Part shown: in pieces, positions 13,314 through 21,020 of the stretch | How the letters are laid out: each line of letters opens with the position of its first letter | Position numbering within the stretch: position 1 is the first letter of the stretch | Source of the DNA: Bog-159 sp049514955 | GTDB taxonomy: Bacteria > Acidobacteriota > Terriglobia > Bryobacterales > Bryobacteraceae | DNA length: 22,908 nucleotides | Reading direction: 5' to 3' | Assembly: GCA_049514955.1 (NCBI GenBank) | Contig: JBEKUO010000075.1 | Span: forward strand, 1 to 22,908 | The notes under the pieces: generated by a model | The model's database searches: none | What the model saw: the letters and a program-made list of their open reading frames with translations, nothing else | What the model was told of the DNA's origin: nothing | Made by a program: the position numbers and the translations under genes

Positions 13314-15664
13314 TAAGTGCGGCTAACACAGATCCGTTGACGCGTCCCTGGAGCGCCTGCTGGATCTCGGTTCCCGATACTTCGCCGTTCGACTACGGCG
13401 TCTATCATTTCCGGCGCGTGTTTGAGCTGGCTGCGCCGCCTTCCACGTTTCCGATCCATGTCACAGCCGACAATCGCTACAAGCTGTATGCCAACGGCGA
13501 GTTGGTGAGTCTGGGTCCGGCCCGCGGCGATCTGCAGCACTGGCGCTATGAATCGGTGGATATCGCCCGCCATCTCAAGCCGGGCAAGAACGTGCTGGCA
13601 GCCGTGGTCTGGAATTTCGGTGAACTGGCGCCCGAAGCGCAGATCACCAACCGCACCGGCCTGCTGGTACACGGCGATGGTCCGGCCGGCATCGTGGATA
13701 CCGGCTGTTTTCCGGACTTTCCCGCTCCACCGGTCAATCAATGGAAAGGCATTCGCGATCCGGCCTATTCACCCGCGCCTCGCGACCGCGAGATGTTCCG
13801 TTTCTACTACGTCACCGGTCCCGGCGAGCTCATCGACGCCAAGCTCTATCCCTGGGGTTGGGAACAGCCGGGGTTCGACGACTCCGCCTGGCCCCGCGCC
13901 ACCGTGATCGGTCAAGGATCGCCGCGCGATGCGCGGGATGGTCCCAACCGCTGGATGCTCGTGCCGCGCTCCATTCCGCCGATGGAATTGACGCCGCAAC
14001 CCATCACCGTCTTGCGTTCGCGAGTGGACTTGCGGCAGGTTGTTTTAGCCCCGGGCGCCGATGCCCATAAGATTCCGCCGCACATCAAGGCCACGCTGCT
14101 CTTCGATCAGACATTCCTGACCACGGGCTACCCGCAACTGACCATCAGCGGCGGCCAAGGCGCACGGATCGACATGGGATATGCCGAATCCCTATGGCTC
14201 CTGGACGCGCGCGGCCCGGTCAGCAAGGGCAACCGCAACGAAATCGGCTATAAGGAATTCATCGGCGCGCACGACATCTTCATCTCCGATGGCGGCCAGC
14301 ACCGGCACTTTGAGCCGCTCTGGTGGCGCACCTGGCGCTACCTGCAGCTCACCATTGAAACGCAGGATGAGCCGCTCACCATCGACGATCTCAGCGGGAT
14401 CTACACCGGCTATCCGTTCGAACGCAAAGCCCGCTTCGACGCGGGCTCCGCCGAGATCCAGAAGATCCTCGATACAGGCTGGCGCACCGCGCGCCTCTGC
14501 GCTAACGAAACCTACATGGATTGCCCCTATTACGAGCAATTGCAGTATGCCGGCGACACGCGCGTACAGGGTCTCGTGTCGCTCTATATGACCGGCGACG
14601 GCCGCCTGTTGCGCAACGCCATCGAGCTGTTGAATTCCTCGCGCACCGCTGAAGGCGCCACCTACAGCCGGGCGCCCTCGCGGCTGCAACAATACATTCC
14701 GCCGTTCTCCCTCTGGTGGATCGGCATGCTGCACGATTACTGGATGTATCAAGACGACCCCGCGTTCGTCCGTGGGATGCTGCCCGGCGTGCGGGCGGTG
14801 CTTTGGTTCTTTGCCGGGCGCCAGGAGTCCAACGGGTCGCTGGGCCGCCTCCCGTGGTGGAACTTCGTCGACTGGACCAAAGATTGGGCACGCGGTGTAC
14901 CGCCCGCCCTCAACGGCGGCAATTCCGCGCCGCTCGATCTGCAACTGCTGCTGGCCTATCAGTGGGCCGCGGAAATGGAATCCGCCTTGGGAAACAAATC
15001 GCTCGCGGAAGAGGATCGCCAGGCCGCCGGCCGATTGCGCGATTCCGCCCGCCGTCTCTACTGGGACGCCGGCCGGCGCCTGTTCGCCGACACGCCCCTC
15101 GAAGGAAACGCTAACCGCGAATACTCGCAGCAGGCCAACGCGCTGGCGGTGCTGGCCGGCGTGAGCGAGGGCGCCGAAGCCCGCGACCTGATCGAGCGCG
15201 TCGCCCAGGACCAGAGCCTGGTGCAGTGCTCGATTTACTTCCGCCATTATTTGCATTCCGCCATGAATAAAGCTGGCGCGGGCGACCGGTACCTGGACAT
15301 GCTGGGCCCCTGGCGCACTATGCTCGGCCTCGGCCTGACCACGTGGGCCGAAACCGCCGAGCCCGCGCGTTCCGATTGCCACGCCTGGGGCGCCAGCCCC
15401 AATTTCGAACTCTTCCGCACTGTACTGGGCATCGATTCCGCGGCGCCCGGCTTCGCGCGCGTCGTGATTCGCCCATACCTCGGCAAGCTGACACACGTAT
15501 CCGGCGCGATCCCGCATCCTAAGGGCGAAGTTGCGGTGAGCCTCGCGCTCGATCGCGGTAAACTGGACGCCGGTGTAACTCTGCCCGCCGGCGTGGAGGG
15601 CCAGTTCATGTGGCAGGGCCAAACCCGGGATCTGCATCCTGGAGAAAATCACTTCACGATATGA
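13214..15664 (+). CDS. Secreted GH78 alpha-L-rhamnosidase
   Basis: This 816-residue enzyme releases terminal L-rhamnose from plant or microbial glycans. After the signal peptide come N-terminal beta domains (VFELAAPPSTFPIHVTADNRYKL is the lectin-like landmark, cited here only by its position at about 70-95) and an (alpha/alpha)6 barrel. The barrel has DCPYYEQLQYAGDTR (general acid E441) and TTWAETAEP...DCHAWGASP (base E713). A C-terminal beta domain closes the protein. Residues 1-38 (MPKSSTADARRFTRITRFL, then CVCICVHLWLGFFALSA) form a good signal peptide with a basic start and hydrophobic core, but they are encoded wholly by copy 2 of the repeat. No ribosome site precedes ATG 13214, and an internal GTG in the repeat is an alternative. 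The product should act outside the cytoplasm and feed rhaI. The gene overlaps the next gene by 4 bp. Confidence 0.92.
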   Translation: MPKSSTADARRFTRITRFLCVCICVHLWLGFFALSAANTDPLTRPWSACWISVPDTSPFDYGVYHFRRVFELAAPPSTFPIHVTADNRYKLYANGELVSLGPARGDLQHWRYESVDIARHLKPGKNVLAAVVWNFGELAPEAQITNRTGLLVHGDGPAGIVDTGCFPDFPAPPVNQWKGIRDPAYSPAPRDREMFRFYYVTGPGELIDAKLYPWGWEQPGFDDSAWPRATVIGQGSPRDARDGPNRWMLVPRSIPPMELTPQPITVLRSRVDLRQVVLAPGADAHKIPPHIKATLLFDQTFLTTGYPQLTISGGQGARIDMGYAESLWLLDARGPVSKGNRNEIGYKEFIGAHDIFISDGGQHRHFEPLWWRTWRYLQLTIETQDEPLTIDDLSGIYTGYPFERKARFDAGSAEIQKILDTGWRTARLCANETYMDCPYYEQLQYAGDTRVQGLVSLYMTGDGRLLRNAIELLNSSRTAEGATYSRAPSRLQQYIPPFSLWWIGMLHDYWMYQDDPAFVRGMLPGVRAVLWFFAGRQESNGSLGRLPWWNFVDWTKDWARGVPPALNGGNSAPLDLQLLLAYQWAAEMESALGNKSLAEEDRQAAGRLRDSARRLYWDAGRRLFADTPLEGNANREYSQQANALAVLAGVSEGAEARDLIERVAQDQSLVQCSIYFRHYLHSAMNKAGAGDRYLDMLGPWRTMLGLGLTTWAETAEPARSDCHAWGASPNFELFRTVLGIDSAAPGFARVVIRPYLGKLTHVSGAIPHPKGEVAVSLALDRGKLDAGVTLPAGVEGQFMWQGQTRDLHPGENHFTI

Positions 15665-16563
15665 ACCTTGTGGTAGGAGCTACCGGCTTGCTGGGCGGCG
15701 AAATCTGCCGCCGGTTGGCCACCAATCAAAAGCCGGTGCGCGCGCTGGTGCGGCCGCTGGCGGATGCCTCACGGCTGGACGAGTTGCGGAAAGCAGGCGC
15801 CGAACTGGCAGCCGGCGACTTGAAGGATCCCGCCTCGCTCGCGGCTGCCTGCAAAGGCGCGGATGTGGTTTTCTCGACGGCTTCGTCGACGTTCTCGCGG
15901 CAGCCCGGCGATTCCATCGATGCGGTCGACCGCCTGGGCCAACTGTCGCTGGTGGCAGCCGCGAAATCCGCCGGCGTGAAACATTTCGTATATGTTTCGT
16001 TTTCGCCGATGGCCGAGGATTTCGCCTTGCAGCGCGCCAAGCGCGAAGTGGAGCAGGCGGTCATCGCCAGCGGCATGACCTATACGATTCTGCGGCCCAC
16101 ATTTTTCATGGAAATCTGGCTGAGCCCGGCGGTGGGCTTCGACGTGGCCGGACGCCATGCCCGCATCTACGGATCGGGCGAGAACGCCATCAGTTGGATC
16201 TCCTTCGCGAACGTGGCGGATTTTGCCGTGCGATCGCCGGCCAGCCCGGCCGCGCACAATGCCATCCTGCCCCTGGGAGGTCCGGAAGCGCTTAGCCCGC
16301 TGGAGGTGGTGCGCATCTTTGAAGAACTGACGGGCGCGCCGTTCACCACCGAATACATGCTGGAATCCGTCCTGCGCGCCGGTAAGGAGGCCGCCCGCAG
16401 GGCGCTGGACGAAGCCCTCGCGGCGCTCTCGCTCAGTTATGCGCGCGGCGACGTGATCGACATGCGCTACACCTTGCAAGCCATGCCGGTGCGGCTGGCG
16501 AGTGTGCGGGAGTATGGTAAGTGGCTGTTGAGCGAGGGTCGCGCGGAAGGGACTGAAGCGTAG
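15661..16563 (+). CDS. NmrA-like / atypical SDR NAD(P)-binding protein
   Basis: This is a 300-residue protein. The N-terminal Rossmann motif is VVGATGLLGG (4-13), and R-LVRP follows at the end of beta2, which suggests NADP(H). The segments DLKDP, GADVVFSTASS, VKHFVYVSFSP and TYTILRPTFFMEIWL follow the atypical SDR/NmrA pattern. The Tyr-x3-Lys catalytic pair of classical SDRs is not seen at the expected place, so the protein may sense or reduce an unknown substrate. It starts at ATG 15661, overlapping the GH78 stop (ATGA), so it is coupled to the rhamnosidase. That suggests, but does not prove, a role in rhamnose or aglycone metabolism. Confidence 0.85.
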   Translation: MNLVVGATGLLGGEICRRLATNQKPVRALVRPLADASRLDELRKAGAELAAGDLKDPASLAAACKGADVVFSTASSTFSRQPGDSIDAVDRLGQLSLVAAAKSAGVKHFVYVSFSPMAEDFALQRAKREVEQAVIASGMTYTILRPTFFMEIWLSPAVGFDVAGRHARIYGSGENAISWISFANVADFAVRSPASPAAHNAILPLGGPEALSPLEVVRIFEELTGAPFTTEYMLESVLRAGKEAARRALDEALAALSLSYARGDVIDMRYTLQAMPVRLASVREYGKWLLSEGRAEGTEA

Positions 16564-16603
16564 CGCCGGGCCCAGAACCAAGCTACGATGGGGTCAGGCT
16601 GCC

Positions 16604-16951
16604 ATGACCCAAGAGGATCGCAACGAGATTGGCGCTATCGTGCGGCAAGCCTTCAGCGCCAATAACGAAGTAATTTTCGAAGCCCTGCGCGCCACCGAGG
16701 GGAATATGGAGCGGCGTTTCGAGGCAATCGAGCAGCGGCTCGATCATCTCACCGAACGCATGGACGGCTTCAGCCAGATCATGCTCACGATTGATGCGCG
16801 CCTGGCTGCTCTCACCCGCGCGAACGAACACGTGCAAAGGGACCACGGCGGCATTCTCGAAACACAGGCCGCGCAGCAGCGTGCCATGGATTCCCTCGCC
16901 GCGCGCGTCGCCAGGCTGGAAGCCCACCAACACGGAGAAGCGCCGCAATAA
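16604..16951 (+). CDS. Small coiled-coil protein of unknown function
   Basis: This 115-residue, almost wholly helical protein has strong heptad patterning (MERRFEAIEQRLDHLTERM, then LAARVARLEAH near the end), so a coiled-coil oligomer is likely. There is no signal peptide or TM segment. A weak G-rich stretch upstream is the only ribosome signal. The gene is convergent with the aldo/keto reductase, with 5 bp between them. Similar short helical proteins are common in Acidobacteriota, often without assigned function. Confidence 0.65.
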   Translation: MTQEDRNEIGAIVRQAFSANNEVIFEALRATEGNMERRFEAIEQRLDHLTERMDGFSQIMLTIDARLAALTRANEHVQRDHGGILETQAAQQRAMDSLAARVARLEAHQHGEAPQ

Positions 16952-16956
16952 CTCCC

Positions 16957-17988
16957 TCAGCGCCAACGGCTGTTCTGGCGTTCCACCATCCACTGCGGAT
17001 ACAGCGTGACGGGTTGGGTGGTGGCCGAGAGCCGTTCCACCTCCGCGGCGGACAAGCGCACTTCCGCGGCTTTCAAATTGTCTTCAAGCTGCTGCATCCT
17101 GTTCGCGCCGATGATGACCGCACTCACGGCGGGCTGCGCCAGCAGCCATGCCAGCGCCAGTTGCGGAATCGTGGCGCCCTTCTCCTGCGCCAACGCGGCG
17201 AGGGCCTCTACCGCATCGAAGCCGCGCTCCTGATCGATAGGCGGAAATTCGAAACTGCTCCGCCGCGCGCCCGCGGGTCCCGGCTGGCCGCGGCGAAACT
17301 TCCCGGTCAAAAAACCGCCCGACAGCGGCGACCACGGCAGCACGCCGAGCCCCTCTTCTTGGCACAGCCGCAGCAGTTCGTGTTCCAGGTCGCGGCCCAC
17401 CAGCGAGTAATAAGCCTGCAGCGAGATGAAGCGTTCCCAGCCGCGAGCGTCGGCCAGGCACAGCGCTTTCATCAAGTGGCGCGCCGGCCAGTTGGAAGCG
17501 CCGAGGTATCGCACTTTGCCTTGGCGCACGAGATCGTCGAGCGCGCGCAGCGTCTCCTCGACGGGCGTGAGCAGGTCCCACCCATGCACCTGGTAGAGGT
17601 CGATGTAATCGGTGGCGAGCCGCCGCAGGCTCGCTTCGCAGCCGGCCATGATGTGCTGCCGGGAGAGGCCGTAGTTGTTGATGTCACCTTTGCGGTCGGC
17701 CGCTGCCTGGCTCATGGGTGCGAAGACCTTGGTGGCCACCACCACCGATTCGCGCTTGACGCCGCAATGTTGCAGTGCGCGGCCCAGCGTTTCTTCCGAT
17801 TCGCCGAAGGAGTATACGTCCGCCGTATCGAAGAAATTGATGCCTGCCTCGATCGCGCGGGCGACCATCTGATTGGCGCCGTCCTGGTCCACCGCGGCGA
17901 TGTGAAAGAAGCGCGAGCCGAACGTCATGGTGCCCAGGCACAGTTCCGATACACGCACACCGCTGCTGCCCAACTGGCGATAGTTCAT
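16957..17988 (-). CDS. Aldo/keto reductase
   Basis: This 343-residue NADPH-dependent TIM-barrel oxidoreductase starts NYRQLGSSGVRVSELCLGTM. The catalytic tetrad is complete: D54 and Y59 in FFDTADVYSFGESEE, K87 in VVATK and H135 in YQVHGWD. The cofactor loop includes GANRMQQLEDNLKA near the C-terminus. The subgroup resembles YajO/YakC-like reductases. The substrate is unknown. It is divergent from the old yellow enzyme gene, with 96 bp between the starts, so the two may share regulation. Confidence 0.94.
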   Translation of the reverse strand: MNYRQLGSSGVRVSELCLGTMTFGSRFFHIAAVDQDGANQMVARAIEAGINFFDTADVYSFGESEETLGRALQHCGVKRESVVVATKVFAPMSQAAADRKGDINNYGLSRQHIMAGCEASLRRLATDYIDLYQVHGWDLLTPVEETLRALDDLVRQGKVRYLGASNWPARHLMKALCLADARGWERFISLQAYYSLVGRDLEHELLRLCQEEGLGVLPWSPLSGGFLTGKFRRGQPGPAGARRSSFEFPPIDQERGFDAVEALAALAQEKGATIPQLALAWLLAQPAVSAVIIGANRMQQLEDNLKAAEVRLSAAEVERLSATTQPVTLYPQWMVERQNSRWR

Positions 17989-18065
17989 GCGCTAACATCC
18001 TCCATCCCGTCCGTAGTCGCGCATGTGCGCGCGCGGCCATCGTACACTCCATGTTAAAACGATCA

Positions 18066-18076
18066 TAGGAATCCTA
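18066..18076. promoter_or_regulatory. Short palindrome between the divergent reductase genes
   Basis: TAGGA-A-TCCTA is a perfect inverted repeat with a single central base, 8 bp before the old yellow enzyme ATG. It overlaps the only ribosome-site-like AGGA. It could be an operator, but an 11-bp palindrome can easily occur by chance. Confidence 0.22.
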
Positions 18077-18084
18077 ATCCATCC

Positions 18085-19152
18085 ATGCCCGATCTTTTCG
18101 CTCCCCTGACCATCCGCGGCATCACCTTCCGAAACCGCATCGCGGTCTCCCCGATGTGCGAGTACTCCAGCCAGGATGGTTTTGCCAACGACTGGCACCT
18201 GGTGCATCTCGGCTGCCGCGCGGTGGGCGGTGCCGGGCTGGTGATGACCGAAGCCGCCGCTATCGAGCCGCGCGGGCGCATTTCGCCAGCCGACCTGGGG
18301 CTATGGAAGGACGAGCATGTGGAGATGCTCGCGCGCATCGCGGGCTTCATCCGCGAGCACGGCGCAGTGCCCGGCATTCAGTTGGCGCATGCCGGACGCA
18401 AAGCCAGCACGCGGGTCCCTTGGGAAGGCGGCGCCTTGATTCCGGCCTCCGAGGAGGGCGGCTGGCCGCCGGTCGCGCCCAGTCCCGTTCCTTTCCGGAT
18501 GACCGAACCCGCGCCGGCGGAGCTGAGCAGGCCCGAAATTTACTCAATCATAGAGGCGTTCGCGGTCGCCACGAAACGGGCCGCCGCCGCGGGATTCCAG
18601 GTCATCGAGATTCACGGTGCGCACGGCTACCTGATCAACGAGTTTCTGTCGCCGCTGGCGAACCGCCGCCAGGACGAGTACGGCGGTGGATTCGACGGCC
18701 GCGTACGGTTCGCGCTGGAAGTCGCCGAGGCAGTCCGCGGTGCCTGGCCGGACACCCTCCCGCTCTTCATGCGCATCTCGGCCGTCGACTGGGTTCCGGA
18801 AGGCTGGCGGGTGGAGGATTCGACAAAGCTGGCGCGGCGGCTCAAGCCGCTCGGCGTGGACCTGTTGGATTGCTCGTCCGGCGGTATGGTGCCGTATGCG
18901 AAAGTCCAGCCCGGTCCCGGATACCAGGTGCAGTTCGCCGAGCACATACGGCGCGAAACCGATATCCTCACGGGAGCAGTGGGCATGATTACGGACCCGC
19001 GTCAGGCCGATGGGATCATTCGCAAGGGGCAAGCGGACATGGTGCTGCTGGCGCGCCAGTTCCTGCGCGATGCCTACTGGCCCCTGCACGCCGCGAAGGA
19101 ACTCGGAGGGCAAGTCGAGGTCCCCAAGCAATACCGGCGTGCCTTCGAGTGA
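18085..19152 (+). CDS. Old yellow enzyme family flavin oxidoreductase (NamA/YqjM-like)
   Basis: This is a 355-residue FMN-dependent ene-reductase that reduces activated C=C bonds with NADPH. Residues typical of the YqjM class are visible: Cys25 and Tyr27 in SPMCEYSS, the H177-G-A-H180 substrate pair in EIHGAHGYLINEFLSPLAN, NRRQDEYGG, and the phosphate-binding end (TGAVGMI, then MVLLARQFLRD). The length fits the class. It starts at ATG 18085. The ribosome site is weak. Such enzymes often serve in stress or xenobiotic detoxification, and here the neighbour is another reductase. Confidence 0.94.
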   Translation: MPDLFAPLTIRGITFRNRIAVSPMCEYSSQDGFANDWHLVHLGCRAVGGAGLVMTEAAAIEPRGRISPADLGLWKDEHVEMLARIAGFIREHGAVPGIQLAHAGRKASTRVPWEGGALIPASEEGGWPPVAPSPVPFRMTEPAPAELSRPEIYSIIEAFAVATKRAAAAGFQVIEIHGAHGYLINEFLSPLANRRQDEYGGGFDGRVRFALEVAEAVRGAWPDTLPLFMRISAVDWVPEGWRVEDSTKLARRLKPLGVDLLDCSSGGMVPYAKVQPGPGYQVQFAEHIRRETDILTGAVGMITDPRQADGIIRKGQADMVLLARQFLRDAYWPLHAAKELGGQVEVPKQYRRAFE

Positions 19153-19188
19153 GGCGCGCCAGCCATCCGCTCCACCGCGTTCGGAAAA

Positions 19189-19216
19189 TAGAAAATTTCA
19201 ATCGCGCCGATAAAAT
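19189..19216 (+). promoter_or_regulatory. Possible promoter upstream of amt
   Basis: TAGAAA (19189-19194), a 16-bp spacer and TAAAAT (19211-19216) match sigma-70 elements moderately well in an AT-rich patch. The rest of the 150-bp gap (19153-19302) shows no convincing sigma-54 site or attenuator. Confidence 0.3.
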
Positions 19217-19302
19217 CTTCCGTTTGGGCTCCTTGCGGCGCCGTTGCACAATAGGGGAAGAACCGTCCGGATCGCATTCCGCCTCGTTGGAGATCACCCT
19301 CG

Positions 19303-20682
19303 GTGAAGTTTTGTCTGTTTGTGTTTAGCTGTGCGCCCGCCGCGGCATTGGCGCAAAGCACCGCAGATCTGCAAGCCAAAGTGAAAGCGTTAGAAGCCGC
19401 TACACGTTCAGCCCAAAGCTCCGGCGACAACGCCTGGATGCTGATGAGCGCGGCCCTGGTGCTGATGATGACCGGGCCAGGGCTGGCGCTGTTTTACGGC
19501 GGTCTGGTACGCAGCAAAAACGTGCTGGGCACCATGATGCAGAGCTTCATCCTGATGGCCGTGATCACGGTGCTGTGGGCCGTAGTGGGCTATAGCCTGG
19601 CTTTCGGAGAAGGGCCTCCATTCATCGGCGATCTGCGCTACGCGCTGCTCAACGGCGTAGGCAGCGCGCCGAACCCCGATTACGCGGGCACCATCCCGCA
19701 CCAGACCTTCATGGTCTACCAGTTGATGTTCGCCATCATCACGCCGGCGCTGATCTCGGGCGCCTTCGCCGAACGCATGAAATTCAGCGCCATGCTGCTG
19801 TTCATGGTTATGTGGGCACTCCTCGTGTACTTCCCGATGGCGCACATGGTGTGGGGCAAAGGCGGCTTCCTGAACGCGGCGCTGGGCGGCAAGGTCCCCT
19901 GCTTCGATTTCGCCGGCGGCACGGTGGTGCACATCACTTCCGGCGTTTCGGCGCTGGTCACGGCGCTGTATCTGGGCAAGCGGCTGGGTTATCCGCACGA
20001 GCCTATGAAGCCGCACAACCTGGTGATCAGCTTTATCGGCGCTTGCCTGCTGTGGGTGGGCTGGTTCGGCTTCAACGCAGGCAGCGCGCTAGGGGCTTCG
20101 AGTCTGGCGACGAGCGCTTTTGTGGCCACGCACTTCGGAGCGGCTGCGGCGGCGCTGGGATGGCTGCTGGCGGAGTGGATCGGCACGGGCAAGCCCACCC
20201 TGCTGGGTGGCATCTCCGGAGCCGTGGCCGGACTGGTCGCCATCACACCGGCTTCCGGATTCGTGAAACCGTTCCCGGCGCTGTTGATCGGCTTTCTGGC
20301 GGGACTCGTGTGCTATCTGATGGTAGCCAAGGTGAAGCAGAAGCTGGGGTACGACGACTCGCTGGATGCCTTCGGGGTACACGGCTGCGGCGGCACGCTA
20401 GGCGCGATCCTGACGGGAGTTTTTGCCACCAGCGTAGTGAATGACACCTTCAAAGATGCCGCAGGCAAGACGCTCCCTCTCGGCCTGGTGGATGGTCACG
20501 CCGGACAGGTCTGGAACCAGGCGGTCGGGTGCGCCATCGCGTGGGTCATAGCCATCGTGGGCACGCTGATCATTCTGAAGATCGTCGACGCGCTGATCGG
20601 CTTGCGGATCACCGATCTCGAAGAGATCCAGGGGATGGATGTCAGCCTGCACGGCGAGGAAGGCTACAATCTGGAGGCGTGA
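19303..20682 (+). CDS. amt: Ammonium transporter
   Basis: This is a 459-residue Amt/MEP/Rh protein. A cleavable signal peptide (MKFCLFVFSCAPAAALAQ) is followed by a short helical linker (19-42) and 11 predicted TM helices. The two pore histidines are present (H210 in GGTVVHITSGVSAL, H360 in FGVHGCGGTLGAI). So are the gate-region segments QLMFAIITPALISGAFAERM and GWFGFNAGSA. It imports ammonium across the inner membrane as a trimer and is blocked by PII. The start is GTG 19303 with GGAG about 11 nt upstream. The stop overlaps the glnB ATG by one base. Confidence 0.96.
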   Translation: MKFCLFVFSCAPAAALAQSTADLQAKVKALEAATRSAQSSGDNAWMLMSAALVLMMTGPGLALFYGGLVRSKNVLGTMMQSFILMAVITVLWAVVGYSLAFGEGPPFIGDLRYALLNGVGSAPNPDYAGTIPHQTFMVYQLMFAIITPALISGAFAERMKFSAMLLFMVMWALLVYFPMAHMVWGKGGFLNAALGGKVPCFDFAGGTVVHITSGVSALVTALYLGKRLGYPHEPMKPHNLVISFIGACLLWVGWFGFNAGSALGASSLATSAFVATHFGAAAAALGWLLAEWIGTGKPTLLGGISGAVAGLVAITPASGFVKPFPALLIGFLAGLVCYLMVAKVKQKLGYDDSLDAFGVHGCGGTLGAILTGVFATSVVNDTFKDAAGKTLPLGLVDGHAGQVWNQAVGCAIAWVIAIVGTLIILKIVDALIGLRITDLEEIQGMDVSLHGEEGYNLEA

Positions 20683-21020
20683 TGAAGAAAATCGAGGCTG
20701 TGATTCAACCCTTCAAGCTGGATGACGTCAAGGAAGCGCTGATGGGCATCGGCGTGGAAGGCATGACCATTTCCGAGGTGCGCGGACATGGCCGGCAGAA
20801 GGGCCACAAAGAAGTCTATCGCGGCCGCGAATACACAGTGGATCTTTTGCCCAAGGTCAAAATCGAGCTGGTGGTCAGCGACGACCGGTCCGCCGAAGTG
20901 CTCAAGACCCTGACCGCGGCGGCGCGCACCGGTAAGATCGGCGACGGCAAGGTGTTCGTTTACGAGGTGGCGGAGGCGATCCGCATACGGAACGACGACC
21001 GTGGAGATGCCGCACTGTAG
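20682..21020 (+). CDS. glnB: Nitrogen regulatory PII protein (GlnB/GlnK)
   Basis: This is a 112-residue PII trimer subunit. The T-loop carries the uridylylation site Tyr51 (VYRGREYTVDLLPK). The B-loop TGKIGDGKVFV and the C-loop RIR are present for ATP/ADP and 2-oxoglutarate sensing. The location after amt suggests a GlnK-like role in gating the transporter, and the gene for its modifying enzyme follows at once. It starts at ATG 20682 within TGATG, with GGAGG 4 nt upstream. Confidence 0.96.
   Translation: MKKIEAVIQPFKLDDVKEALMGIGVEGMTISEVRGHGRQKGHKEVYRGREYTVDLLPKVKIELVVSDDRSAEVLKTLTAAARTGKIGDGKVFVYEVAEAIRIRNDDRGDAAL

Noticed and set aside
14192..15652. 486-codon open frame on the minus strand opposite GH78
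   Set aside because: It lies wholly opposite a well-supported GH78 gene, and its translation shows only the His/Arg/Gln-rich composition typical of antisense frames in GC-rich DNA.
17014..18057. 347-codon plus-strand open frame opposite the aldo/keto reductase
   Set aside because: It mirrors a complete aldo/keto reductase with all four catalytic residues, and its composition is that of an antisense frame.
19225..19255. Sigma-54 type promoter before amt
   Set aside because: The GG and GC pairs do not fall at the required 10-base spacing together with a TTGC -12 element.
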